Assembly: GCA_030789695.1 (NCBI GenBank)
Contig: CM061134.1
Span: 59,093,334 to 59,157,333, forward strand
Length of the DNA stretch: 64,000 nt
Reading direction: 5' to 3'
DNA from: Scilla litardierei
Taxonomy: Eukaryota; Streptophyta; Magnoliopsida; Asparagales; Asparagaceae
Below, piece by piece: positions 1-10,284 of the stretch. The first letter of the stretch is position 1. Each line of letters starts with the position of its first letter. A program made the position numbers and the translations under genes. The notes beneath the pieces are model-generated. The model made no database searches. It was not told the origin of the DNA and saw only the letters and a program-made list of their open reading frames with translations.

Positions 1-318
1 CCCAATATGATTTTGATAATGATCACCACATTAAGTTGTTATTATGACTCTACTTGATTTATCTAAAAGGTTTCTTGAAGATTCTGGCATAAGTGTAAAA
101 TTTGGACATAATTAGCAGCATGGTATTGGTATCTTTATAAAGACAATGTGATATTGGCCATGAAGTCCAATATGATTTTGATAATGATCACTACATTATG
201 TTGTTACTAATGAATCTATTTGATTTATCTAAAAAGTTTCTTGAAGATTCTGGCATAAGTGCAAAATTTGGACATAATTAGCAGCATGGTATTGGTATCT
301 TTATAAAGACAATGTGAT
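1..318 (+). repeat. Two-copy tandem duplication at LTR start
   Basis: A unit of about 166 bp occurs twice in direct order: positions 1-152 and 166-318 share the same series of landmarks, including CCAATATGATTTTGATAATG at the start and AGACAATGTGAT at the end. The second copy differs by scattered substitutions and a 1-base length change. The unit resembles the first part of the SIRE-like LTR at 7780-8940 read on the minus strand, so this is a duplication of the U3 end of a related LTR. The window edge may cut off further copies. Confidence 0.85.
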
Positions 319-592
319 GCTTATTATGATGAATCAAAGGGGCGAATTTTAGCTCAAGGCAATGGCAAAGCATGCATGAAGTAAAGACAAGCTTGATGAT
401 GTATTTTTATACTTTTTTGGATGTAATTTACACCTTATTCTTAGATGATATAGATGCACTCATTCTTACCTTGCATCATCATGTAGAAGACCTAGAATTA
501 TTTAAAATCACTAATGTTTTGACATAGTTTTGGAAAGAGTTGAAATATTTTTTGAAGTCTTTTGAGCTATTTTTCCTTGTATCATATATAGC

Positions 593-760
593 CAACTACT
601 TTTTATTAGTAGCAAACTACTTTTTATTAGTAGCCGACTACTTTTTATGGAAAAAACAAACATTTTCTCTATTGTTCAAAATTGCCGAATACAGTTATAC
701 AGATAGTCGACTACTGTTATGTAGATAGTTGACTACCAATAGAATAGAAGTCGACCACTT
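593..760 (+). promoter_or_regulatory. Cluster of TAGTCGACTA-type palindromes in U3
   Basis: Seen: variants TAGCCGACTA (631-640), perfect TAGTCGACTA (704-713), TAGTTGACTA (726-735) and a GTCGAC-centred copy near 748-757, preceded by two ACTACTTTTTATTAGTAGC units. If the nested insertion 855-9642 is removed, a TATAAATTA box lies about 108 bp further along the same strand. Inference: an upstream activating or silencing array of the LTR promoter. Confidence 0.5.
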
Positions 761-1205
761 TGACCCCAACGACGGGAAAGAACAGTTCTGTGTTTTACAG
801 AAAGCTGTCGATTTTTACGTTGGGATGACACTTTAGGGAATAGTTTTCAATACCTGTCATGCCCCGCTTCCCATAATACAGATGCGAAGACGAGATGAAG
901 GTCTGTATGGGTCGGAGTTGTGAAGCTCAGACCCAATAAGCATCTGTAGGGGGGTACTCCGAACGATATACAGGTTCTTGCATTATAGTTCAGAATAATA
1001 AGAGTATTCGAAAGAAACATCATTCATTCATTCATTAAGATATAATCTAGCAATACAAAAGAAAGTCTAATAAAGAAAGCCTCGGGCATGGCTACAACAA
1101 AAAAGAAAACTACTGGTGCTAAACACCCAACCTAGACAGGAATGTAAAAATGGTGCTACCCAACTAGAAAGCGGAAAACTCCAAGCTAGCAATAGGTAGT
1201 GAACT

Positions 1206-1304
1206 CTAAGACTGATCCTCGTCCGGATCGTACTTCGGGGCAGTGTCCTCCTGGTCCAAGTCTGCAGGTAATGTCTCCTCGTCTACGTACTCTGTCTCAG
1301 TACC
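1206..1304 (-). other. Acidic exon-like frame in LTR (diverged copy)
   Basis: Read on the minus strand, 32 codons followed by TAG encode an acidic peptide with G-x-E-x-E-[FY]-V-D-E near the start and P-D-E-D-Q-[ST] before the stop. The copies at 23721-23819 and 29938-30036 have the same length and stop, with about half the residues identical. It follows a TACGTCAG sequence that could be a splice acceptor. Whether it is translated is unknown. Confidence 0.4.
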
Positions 1305-1462
1305 TGACGTATAAACACCCAAGAGAAAAGGAGTTGTACATCAGGCAGAGTCTACAAATGAAATGTAAGATAACTCTACTCCAAGCTATATGGAATTTAA
1401 AGACAGTTATTAAATGTTGTTTACATGGAAATTTGTAAGATGCGACAGACAAGTCTGTACAA

Positions 1463-1560
1463 GGTATCACTCTCTCTATCTTGGAGAGTGCCCTTTACCC
1501 GCAGGTTATCCATACAAGGGATCACACTCTCTATCTTAGAGAGTGCCCTATTACCCACAG
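1463..1560 (-). repeat. Two hairpin repeat units in the LTR
   Basis: Two units of about 55 bp each contain an inverted repeat: CACTCTCT/AGAGAGTG with a 5-nt loop, and CACTCTC/GAGAGTG with a 9-nt loop. They correspond to the 51-bp tandem units at 23068-23322, where the arms read CACTC/GAGTG or CACTCGC/GCGAGTG. Confidence 0.7.
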
Positions 1561-3051
1561 GTTATGCAAAACAATTCGTGAATGATGTTACATGGTAAGA
1601 CAAGAATAGTGCATCGTAGTTATAATGGATTGTGCCAAGACTTCGTCATCAAGTCTAGGCTGTCGTGAGTGTATCCTCGACGCTATCATTTCTCGTCTAG
1701 GTCTCTTGTTCGTACTTTTACAATTTTAAAGTAGGTAATGGCCTAAACGTAGCTGTAACTACGCAAGTGAACACACTTGCCTGATGTGGCGAGAAGTGCG
1801 TCTGTTAAGGAGCGTCTCGTTACGGGCAGTGCGTCGGTTATGGTTCATCTGAAATAAATTAAAGGGGACGATGTCAGGATCAGTTTTAGAAGTCCTATTA
1901 TGGCATGTCTCTAGGTTAAGCGTGGCTATCTTAGCAGTCCCAAATAACTTGTTCACACGATCCGACCTATTCTACGATTCTCTACAATGATTCTATCCTA
2001 TGTGCACAGTCAAAATAGTCCATACGTCGGTCTAAGTTGTCACAACAGTTTAAGGGTGCGTGAAAGTAAATTTAATGATTAGTTGTCGATTTTTAATTAA
2101 TTTTCAATGGCGTAACTTGTGGGTTGCTATGAGTAGGGTCACCAACCTAGTATGACGATCGCGCTTAAGCATGACGTCGGATCTGGAAGCAGCAACGTAT
2201 CGCGTCGCGGCTCCGGTTCCTCGACTGCGAGTAGCACAGTAAGGAGGGGTCCTCGGGGTCGCCTCGGCTATGGGTAGCATAGTGGAGCAGCTTGCAGAAA
2301 TGGAGAGGGGCAGCGGCAAAGTCGGCTTGCAGCAGTGGGGACAGCGGCAAGGCAGCGGCTACAAGGACATCGGCAAGGCATCGATCGTCGGTGACAGGGC
2401 TGCCGTCGGGGGGTTCGTTACGGAGAGAGAGGCCTGCACATTTTGCGTGAAGGTATAGGAAGAGGGGAGAACGGCAGGTGGGGCGTTTGTGTTCGGAGGA
2501 TGAAGGCCGAAGGGAGGTGCCGGCCTGTTGTAGGGAGGTGGCCGCCGGACAGGTGAGGGGGTGGACGGTAGGTTGAGATAAGATGCCGACGGGCTATAAG
2601 GTTTATAGGGGGTGCGGCTGTCTGTAGGGTTTTTATGTGGCTGTAGCGCGCGGCCTGAGTTTGGCTAGATGGCTGTGGCGCATGGAGGATGGCTAGAGAA
2701 GAGATGGGATGCATGCAAGCTTGGGTGCAAGGAGCGACTGAGGGAGAGAAACCCAAGCTTTTCTTTCGGCCTGTGCATGGAAAAGTAGGGTAGGGGTTTC
2801 TTTTGAAAATGAAAAACAAAAACCCTGGCTCTTGTAAGGATCGCCTTACCCTTGCAATACTAACAACACATACTAGAGGGGGGGTGAATAGTGTAATGGC
2901 AATAAAATTGTCCAATTAAAATTAAACTTGCAAATACGGAATAATAAATGCAAGAAGAAATAATTGACACAATCAATCCAAACGCAAACACAAGATTTTA
3001 CACTGGTTCCCCAAAACTTGGGTACGTCCAGCCACACCAATATTCACTATA

Positions 3052-3345
3052 TTCCCACAAAGAGAAGTGAATACAAATCTCACAAAGAGATACCCCACCA
3101 AGAGGATTTTGCCCTACACAAGGACCCAACCAACCCTACACAGGGGTCAAACTCCCACCAAGAGAATTACTAACTCCCACTCAGAGAATTAGGGTTAGCC
3201 CTAAACTAGAACACTAAACTCCTACTAAGAGAGTTACTCCCACAAAGAGAGTTATTCCCACAAAGAGAATATCCTAATCCCACAAAGAGATAAACTCCCA
3301 CAAAGAGAGAAAGACTAATTCCCACAAAGAGAATTAGAGTTACAA
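3052..3345 (-). repeat. TCCCACAAAGAGA short-motif array
   Basis: About a dozen degenerate copies of a 13-base motif (TCCCACAAAGAGA, with variants CCCACCAAGAG and CCTACTAAGAG) are spaced 15-35 bases apart in the transcribed part of the LTR. On the element strand the motif reads TCTCTTTGTGGGA. The other LTR of this element lacks the array. Confidence 0.8.
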
Positions 3346-3599
3346 GAATCACCAAGTAAAATAAATACTTTTACATATGCCTTGAGATGCTTACTCATAT
3401 ATGAATGCAAGGCATGGAAGAGGATCTCCAAGTGTTGAGATATGCTTGAAAGCACTTGGATGAATTCCCTTGAGCTGGACTTCAATGCATGAAGAGGAAT
3501 GAGAGCTCAAAAGAGGGAATTGAGAGAGTTTGAGAGTGGCTTATAGATCTCTTATGATTTTCAATAGCATCAAGAAGTTCTAGAGATATCAGCACACCC

Positions 3600-3609
3600 A
3601 TATATATAT
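3600..3609 (-). promoter_or_regulatory. LTR TATA box
   Basis: On the minus strand, CATATATATAT lies about 87 bp downstream of the nearest palindrome (3696) and upstream of the CT-rich transcribed region. It is a good match to a plant RNA polymerase II TATA box. The equivalent position is deleted in the 5' LTR (7780-8940). Confidence 0.6.
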
Positions 3610-3695
3610 GAACCCTATATCAACCCTCAAAACCCAAGAAAACAGCCAACAGCCCAAAGCTGCAAAGGTTAGAAACTGGGCGAAAACGACATCAA

Positions 3696-4220
3696 CAGTC
3701 GATTGATGATCATAAGACAGTCGACTGATCAATGGCTAGAAAATATCCAACGGCTATAATCTGAGCCAAGACAATCGACTGAAGAAGACTATACAGTCAA
3801 CTGAAAACAGGACAGGCGCCTATAAAACCTTCAACAGGCGACTGCTGCAGGAGATGGAATAAAACAGAGAGCTGCACTCTTTCTCCAGATAAGCATACAT
3901 GGGACTGATGTCAATAATACAGTCGACTGTCAAATAGTCAGGCGACTGTAAAACCTTCATCAGTCATCTGTTGCAGAAGATGGAGAAAAACAGAAAGAGG
4001 CAGAGATTACACTTACGCTACTCAGACGACTGTTGACCAATTTCCAGGCGACTATAAATATACAGGCGACTGTAAACTGAGCAGCAGTCGACTGATGCGT
4101 AAAGCTCAAGTATAGTCAATTGTAATGTAGACTTGAACAATGCATATCAGTCAACTGTAGAAGGATCGACATGCGACTGGAAATCACCCAGTTGACTGTT
4201 ATTCCTTCAGCAGGCGACTG
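3696..4220 (-). promoter_or_regulatory. Cluster of CAGTCGACTG-type palindromes in U3
   Basis: About 16 copies at irregular spacing. Perfect CAGTCGACTG occurs at 3718-3727 and 3920-3929; half-variants include CAGTCGATTG (3696-3705), CAATCGACTG (3772-3781), CAGTCAACTG (3794-3803), and CAGGCGACTG (3835-3844, 3939-3948). The spacers share no sequence. The 5' LTR holds the same cluster at about 8006-8490. Confidence 0.75.
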
Positions 4221-4665
4221 ATGGAAAGCCAGAAACTCCAAATGAGTCTTTGGACAAGATGAACCTATTAGGTTGGACTCTATGATAATCCTAAAACTCA
4301 CTAAGATGGCTAAATGCATATGCATTAATGAGTAGACCATCTATCAAGGCATTACATTAACCTAGACTCAAATGAGAAAGAAAGCAATAAAGTAAATATT
4401 ACATGGATTACATTGCTTTCCTTAAGAGTCTAAGTCTTCCATCTTGATGCCTTGATGCTCTCCATCATCTCCAACCTTTGGCACCCCTTGAGTCTAAGTT
4501 TTGGCCCTTCTCCACTTGATGTCCATCCTTGCACCAAGTGATTAGTCTCCAAGAAAGATATTCTTGAAATGAAACTGTGAGACTAAAACACGAGATTCAT
4601 TAGCAACAACATAATGTTGTGATCATCATCAAAATAAGATTGGTATGAAACACCAATACTCAACA

Positions 4666-4681
4666 ATCTCCCCCTTTTTGA
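4666..4681 (-). other. Polypurine tract
   Basis: The minus strand reads TCAAAAAGGGGGAGAT immediately before the 3' LTR start TGTTGAGTATTGG. This is the expected plus-strand priming site of a SIRE-like copia element. Confidence 0.85.
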
Positions 4682-5819
4682 TGATGACACACATTATGTA
4701 AAACACAAAGAATTAAAGCACAGTGATAATGAACTCCCCCTACTTATATGCACCAATTATACAATGAGATACACAATAGTAAAAACTCATTATACCAAAT
4801 GAAATCATGGTGACATATAATAGGCATGGATTACATAAACCAATTGCAATAGATAATATCATGCAAACATGAATGGTTTATACAATCCCATATATCTCTC
4901 CCCATAGATATATCTCTCACCAATATGCATATGTATGAAATACAAGATAGACATTTACATAATGCATATATCTCTCCCTCTTGACATCGTCAAAAAGGTG
5001 GACATCAAAAATATCCCTCTTTGTCATCTTAACCAAGATGTGACAACATGCAAGAATTAAGGAGATATATGATACCAAATTGAAAAATTTAGTGGGTATC
5101 AATCACTATTCCATGCTCCAACTAGATAATAGAAATGGTCAAATTATGACTTCTAGGATCTAATACCAATTATAAAGAAGGAGATTAACAATATCTAACA
5201 ATTGAGGTAAATACAAATTGCAGAAAAAGAATCTTGGAAAATAATCCTCTTTACTAGTTGATATACATATATTGGAGCCATGGGCCAAAAGTGTATCAAA
5301 GTAATAGATATGGAAAAATCAAACTTTGAAGATACACAATGATATTGCCAAAAGGGATATAACATGAAACACCATGGCAATATCTAAGGGGTTTGGTTTG
5401 AGACCACATAATAACCAATTGTAAGAAAATGATCTCAAACTCACCCCGAAATGAGAGTCAAAATATGTTTTAAAATATTTTAAACATACAACATATTAAC
5501 TCCCATATTGACATACATATGGATCAACAAATGCATGTATGTCAATGTCTTCCCCAAGGTTCCCATTTTCATGAAAAATAAGTTTGAATATATTCTCAAA
5601 ATCATGAAACACACACAAACAATGGGTATGCAAAAATAAACATTTAAGCACAAAACCCATGTAATATGCATATATGTGAGGAACTTAAACATTAGGGAAC
5701 CAAACCCAAGAGGAGTTTGACTTCCTAATGTAATCACATGAGGTGATCACATCCCTAACTAGAGAGTTGGTGTAACTATCCCTCTCTTGCACACTAACCT
5801 TAGTGCGAATCCATAAACT
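4682..5819 (-). other. Non-coding 3' internal region
   Basis: About 1.1 kb between the polypurine tract and the gag stop. It holds several further CTCCCC-containing pyrimidine runs (about 4733, 4900, 4970), which read as purine runs on the element strand, and AT-rich sequence. I find no trace of protease, integrase or reverse transcriptase; small open frames here (4917-5102, 5195-5380, 5480-5737) carry no recognisable motif. Confidence 0.6.
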
Positions 5820-7743
5820 TCAGGATTTCCTAGGCAAGCGTTTTGCCTTTGCAAGAGGGATGGATGTGGCATGCTTAGGTGTAGAAACTAATTTCTTGGC
5901 ATGCAAAGAATGAGGATTTTGCTTCTTAGCAAAAAATGAAGAGTTTTCATTCTTCCTCATTACCTCGTGATCTACATGCTTCTTGTTGATGTTATTGTTG
6001 TACAAGAAAGCATGGTGATTCTTCTTAGGTGCTTTAGCAATATTTCTTGTATTTGCACCATAAGAGGAATTAGAGGTGAGTTTGGGTACCACATTTTGAA
6101 TATAACCCAAACCTCCTCTATGATTTGCCGGATGTTGTTTTTCCAACAAATCATGGAGTGAATCCCTAGAATACACAAAGCTTTTGAGCGTCCGGGATTC
6201 CTCTTCACATTTCAACGTAAGTTGTTGAATGCGAGTTTCTAAGCTAAGGTTTTGAGCAACAAGATTCTCATTAGTTAAACTCAATTCCTTAACTTGAGAG
6301 AGAAGTGTGTCTCTCTCACTAGTGTCACAATCATGCATTTCATTTTGAATTACACTAGCAATTTTTAGTTCATGCAACCTACTCTTAGCAATCTTATATT
6401 TTGCTTTTAATTTATTGTAAGAGTTGATGCACTTACTAGCTTTTCGGAAACCATATCGAAACGATATTCAAGCTCCTCGTATGAGATCTTCTCCTCAATC
6501 TCATCATCGACTTCTTCCTTGCTAGAGCTTGAAGAAGACTTCTCCTCGATAGCCATGAGGTACGATTCCTCATAGGAGTTGTAAGAGTTGACCCATGCTT
6601 CCACCTCATCTACATTTAAGCCAGAGGGGATTGGTGTAGGAACAATAGTTGCTACAAAGCACGCATGAGCATCGTCCTTTGCGTTCTCCTCTTCGTTACT
6701 TGATGTATCCTCACTCGAATCATCAAAAGTCCCAACAAGTCCCTTCTTGTGATTTTTGGACTTGGACTTCCCTTTCCAATGCTTTTTCCCTTTACCCTTG
6801 TAAGTTTCTTTGGTGGGGTTGGAAGGGCATTCGGTGGATAGGTAACCTTTTCCACTGCAAGTGTAACAAGTGTGAACCTTGTTAGAATTGGAGGCAAACT
6901 TTGACAAAGACTTACATTGCTTGCACTTGAGGAATGCCTTGAATTGTTCGGCAAGATCCTCAATTTCTTCTCCACTCGCCTCTTCTCGCTCATCTTCTTC
7001 ACTAGGAGCTTCTCGATGGAATTTCTTCCTCCATTTGATTGGCTCTTCCTTGGCATGGAATGCAACCCCTTGTGCTTCTCCGGCTTCTCGGGCTTTGATG
7101 GTTGAATCTCCTTCTTGTGTTGAAGCTTCACTTCATACGTCATGAGATTACCAGTGCACTCCTCAACGGTGTATTTGGACGTGTCATATGACTCCAAAAT
7201 TCCGTTGGCCTTTGACTCCCAATGAGGTGTGAGAGAGTCAAGGATCTTTTGTACACGATCCTCTTGGGAAATCATCTTTCCGAGTCCCTCCAAACCGTTC
7301 ACGATATCAGTGAACCTTGTGAACATCTCTGAAATGCTTTCTCCTTCCTGCATCTTAAACATTTCATATTTAGATCTAAACACAGTTTGTTTAGATTTCT
7401 TTACCTTTGTATTCCCTTCATGACATATCTCCAAAGTATGCCAAATATCGTTGGCCGTTTTACACATGGAGATGCGGTTGAACTCATTTGCTGAGAGGGT
7501 GCAGTGGAGTGCATTCATAGCCCTCGCATTGAACTTGATCGAGTCCTTCTCCGCCTTTGTCCTTGAAGCCACAGGAGTAGTGGGCTTCTCAAATGGCACC
7601 TCCGTGATGTCACATGGATCTTGACCCTCCATGTAGATCATCATCATGATCTTCCAGCTTGGGTAGTTGGTTCCGTTGAAGAGCGTGGGTCGAACGGCTG
7701 AATGACCTTCTTCATGAGACGCAGATGAGACGTTGAATGCCAT
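5820..7743 (-). pseudogene. SIRE-like copia gag pseudogene
   Basis: Translation starts at 7743 (MAFNVSSASHEEG...). Residues about 18-55 give the DUF4219-like start (RPTLFNGTNYPSWK), followed by a UBN2-type gag core (TANDIWHTLEICHEG, YEMFKMQEGESISEMFTRF). A frame change near 6900 moves into the frame of 6907-6407, which has the nucleocapsid zinc knuckle CYTCSGKGYLSTEC, where the usual His is Tyr. It is followed by a Lys-rich stretch and a Ser/Glu-rich tail. A second shift near 6440 leads into 6377-5820, a coiled-coil-like stretch (LTNENLVAQNLSLETRIQQL) and basic C-terminus. The protein would form the virus-like particle coat. With two shifts and the lost His it is not functional as it stands. 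Confidence 0.88.
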
Positions 7744-7765
7744 CGTTGCAGTATGCTATAACCTC

Positions 7766-7777
7766 GCTCTGATACCA
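7766..7777 (-). other. Primer binding site, tRNA-iMet type
   Basis: The minus strand reads TGGTATCAGAGC two bases after the 5' LTR end, complementary to the 3' end of plant initiator tRNA-Met, the standard primer of SIRE-like elements. Confidence 0.9.
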
Positions 7778-7779
7778 AT

Positions 7780-8940
7780 TGTAAGGATCGCCTTACCCTT
7801 GCAATACTAACAACACACACTAGAGGGGGGTGAATAGTGTAATGCAATAAAATTGTCCAATTAAAATTAAACTTGCAAATGCGGAATATTAAATGCAAGA
7901 GGAAATAATTGACACAATCAATCCAAACGCAAACACAAGATTTTACACTGGTTCCCAAAACTTGGGTACGTCCAGCCACACCAATATTCACTATATTCCC
8001 ACAACGACTGATCAACGGCTAGAAAATATCCAACGGCTATAATCTGAGACAGGACAGTCGACTGAAGAAGACTATACAGTCGACTGAAAAACAGGACATG
8101 CGCATGTAAGACCTTCAGCAGGCGACTGCTGCAGGAGATGGAATAAAATAGAGAACTGCACTCTTTCTCCAGATAAGCATACAGGCGACTGATGTCAATA
8201 ATACAGTCGACTGTCAAATAGTCAAGGCGACTGTAAAACCTTCATCAGTCGTCTGCTGCAGAAGATAGAGAAAACAGGAAAGAGGCAGAGATTGCACTTA
8301 CGCTACTCAGACGACTGTTCACCAATTTCCAGTCGACTGTAAATATACAGGCGACTGTAAACTGAGCAGCAATCGACTGATGCGTAAAGCTCAAGTAGAG
8401 TCAATTGAAATGTAGATTTGAGCAGTGCATATCAGTCGACTGTAGAAGGATCGACAAGCGACTGCAGTCGACTGTTATTCCTTCAGCAGGGGACTGATGG
8501 AAAGCCAGAAACTCCAAATGATTCTTTGGATAGGATGAACCTACTAGGTTGGATTCTATGATAATCCTAAGGCTAACTAAGATGGCTAAATACATATGCA
8601 TGAATGAGTAGACCATCTATCAAGGCATTACATTAACCTAGACTCAAATGAGAAAGAAAGCAATAAAGTAAATATTAAATGGATTACATTGCTTTTCTTA
8701 GAGTCTAAGTCTTCCTTCTTGATGCTTTGATGCTCTCCATCATCTCCAAGCTTTGGCACCACTTGAGTCCAAGCTTTAGCCCTTCTCCACTTGATGTCCA
8801 TCCTTGCACCAAGTGATTAGTCTCCAAGAAATATATTCTTGAAATGAAACTATGGGACTAAAACACGAGAGTCATTAGCAACAACATAATGTTGTGATCA
8901 TCATCAAAATAAGATTGGTATGAAACACCAATACTCAGCA
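7780..8940 (-). repeat. SIRE-like 5' LTR with internal deletion
   Basis: 1161-bp LTR matching 2833-4665 at both ends. About 650 bp are missing at 8005 (the junction joins ATTCCCACAA to CGACTGATCAACGG), which removes the TATA box and the TCCCACAAAGAGA array. Because this is the promoter-side copy, the element should no longer be transcribed from its own start. The palindrome cluster (8006-8490) is kept. Confidence 0.88.
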
Positions 8941-9642
8941 GCTCTTTTGTTTTGTGCGGCTGGGGTGTAGCCTTAGGGTTTGTTATATATTGTAGGGGGG
9001 AGAGAGAAGGTTAAAAATAGAAAGCTGCTAGCTAGGCTCAGGTTTTAAAAGAAAAGAGTAGAATGCTCCTAGGCCTTCACGTGAGCATGGGAAAAATGAG
9101 TCTTAGGTTTTGTTTTAAAAATTTTGTAGAGTTCTGGTTACTCAGGTGAGCCTAGGGTAGTGGCCTTAGGGTTAGCTTTATATTGCTATTATATGTTTTA
9201 AAACAAGGGGTTGTGCCCATGGAGTTACATGCGTATGAAAACAAAACAAAAAAAAAGAATGGGGAGAGCCAAGTGGCGGCTGATAGGTTCAAGCTAGGGT
9301 TTAAGAGATTAACAGGAAAGTTTTAAAGCTAGGTTGAAAAGGAAGGGACAAGTAGTTAAATAGCAATTAGAGGGGGATTTGGTAGTTAATGAGAATGAGC
9401 AAAAAGTCTCCTCTCTATAATAGGAAATAATTTGAAAATTAAAATTTTGAAATGAAAATTTTTATAGGTAAAATAAATTACTAGTGGATATCGCGTATAG
9501 GATACGTTGTTAAATACGAGTACGTAAAATAAATATGCTAGCCAAAAAGAAATACGGGTACACATTTAAAATAATGGGTACAAAAAGTGTACGAAAGAAG
9601 GGTAAACGACTAAGATGTATATCAAAAATACAGGCCGTTACA
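8941..9642 (-). repeat. Tekay/Del-like LTR, 5' part, minus strand
   Basis: After the GCTCT target duplication (8941-8945) the sequence resumes the LTR interrupted at 2832. The block TTTTGTGCGGCTG matches the reverse complement of 27232-27250, and the end GGCCGTTACA at 9633-9642 is the reverse complement of the family start TGTAACGGCC (compare 26859). The rest is AT-rich U3 sequence. Confidence 0.8.
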
Positions 9643-10268
9643 GTTTGATGTCTTATAAATTAATGGAGATGGCTGCATTTATTAAGAACTTTAATGATAT
9701 TTTTTCTTGAGTTTAAAGGTATTTACTCCAAGTTTTCTTTGCCAATTTAATTCTCTCTTTATCTTTCTCTTGGAAAAGAGTTAAGCTTTGAATCTTCATC
9801 AACAAGCCCATTCATGCACTTGGTTTCACACTCATCATTTTCCTCATTGCATATGGTAAGATCATCTACAAGGCTGAGCTAAAAGTGTATTGGTTTACAT
9901 TTCATTGTAACCTAGCTCTTGTGTTGTGAGAGCATATGGGAAGGTTTACTCCAATTGGAGGGTTTACTCCAACATAGGAGGGTTTACTTATTTATATCCT
10001 GGTTTAGAGATTGTAACTTTTGTTGGAGATATATTTCGGTTAGGGTGAGATTAGTAGAAATCTACAGCTCAGTTGACAAGGGTAGGACTGGAGTAGGTGT
10101 ATCTGAACCAAGATATATCTTGTGTTTGTGATTGCCTTTGTCTCTTTATTGTTTGTGTTGCAATTATATTTTTGCATTTGCTCAATTATATTTAATTAGT
10201 ATTTTTTATTTGCAACTACACTATTCACATCCCTCTAGTGTATTACATAGTGTCAAGGGATCCTAACA
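9643..10268 (+). repeat. SIRE-like copia LTR, right part (R/U5)
   Basis: Continuation of the LTR at 1-854. It starts with a TATA box (TATAAATTA, 9654-9662), has three GGAGGGTTTACTCC-like repeats (9944-9990), and ends with CTATTCACATCCCTCTAGTG and ATCCTAACA, closely matching the U5 end of the SIRE-like LTRs at 2833 and 7780. The short ORF at 9919-10131 is not supported as a gene. Confidence 0.7.
9654..9662 (+). promoter_or_regulatory. LTR TATA box
   Basis: TATAAATTA on the plus strand, in the place expected for the promoter of the LTR 1-854/9643-10268 once the nested insertions are removed. Confidence 0.5.
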
Positions 10269-10284
10269 GTTGTATCTTACAAAA

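Larger units (their letters stand above)
1..854 (+). repeat. SIRE-like copia LTR, left part (U3)
   Basis: The first bases match the beginning of the minus-strand SIRE-like LTRs at 2833-4665 and 7780-8940 (shared ATTTTGATRATGATCAC and TGTTGTTACTAATGAATCT-type blocks), and the middle holds a cluster of GTCGAC palindromes as in those LTRs. The LTR is interrupted at 854/855 by a Tekay-type LTR and resumes at 9643, where a TATA box and a typical SIRE LTR end occur. No gene is present. The 62-codon open frame at 540-728 is chance. Confidence 0.7.
855..2832 (-). repeat. Tekay/Del-like long LTR, 3' part, minus strand
   Basis: The reverse complement ends in a GGGAAGCGGGGCATGACA-type terminus and follows the same order of blocks as the LTRs at 20862-24118 and 26859-30339: the GTGACGCGATCCG-like block (here 2175-2215), the hairpin repeats (1463-1560), the acidic exon-like frame (1206-1304) and the final GC-containing end. 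The LTR is split by the SIRE-like element at 2833 and continues at 8946-9642. About 2.7 kb of LTR remains. No internal region or matching target duplication is visible (ATACC on the left, GTTTG on the right), so it may be a decayed solo LTR. Confidence 0.75.
2833..4665 (-). repeat. SIRE-like 3' LTR
   Basis: 1833-bp LTR bounded by TGTAAGGATCG (2833) and CACCAATACTCAACA (4665), with TG...CA ends. It carries, from U3 to U5 on the minus strand, palindromes of the CAGTCGACTG type (4220-3696), a TATATATAT box (about 3609-3601) and an array of TCCCACAAAGAGA motifs (3345-3052). It matches 7780-8940 except for a segment of about 650 bp (about 3061-3710) missing from the other copy. Confidence 0.9.
2833..8940 (-). 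mobile_element. SIRE-like copia element with gag only (TR-GAG type)
   Basis: Complete non-autonomous element on the minus strand: 5' LTR 7780-8940, tRNA-iMet primer site 7766-7777, gag pseudogene 5820-7743, non-coding DNA to 4682, polypurine tract 4666-4681, 3' LTR 2833-4665. Direct 5-bp target duplications GCTCT flank it (2828-2832 and 8941-8945), so the ends are firm. No protease, integrase, reverse transcriptase or RNase H remains, so movement would have needed a helper. Its target was the Tekay-type LTR that resumes at 8946. The gag and long U5-type LTR ends point to the SIRE/Maximus lineage of Ty1/copia. Confidence 0.9.

Noticed and set aside
855..9642. Clean solo LTR with target duplication
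   Set aside because: The 5-bp flanks ATACC and GTTTG do not match, so a simple solo LTR is not proven.
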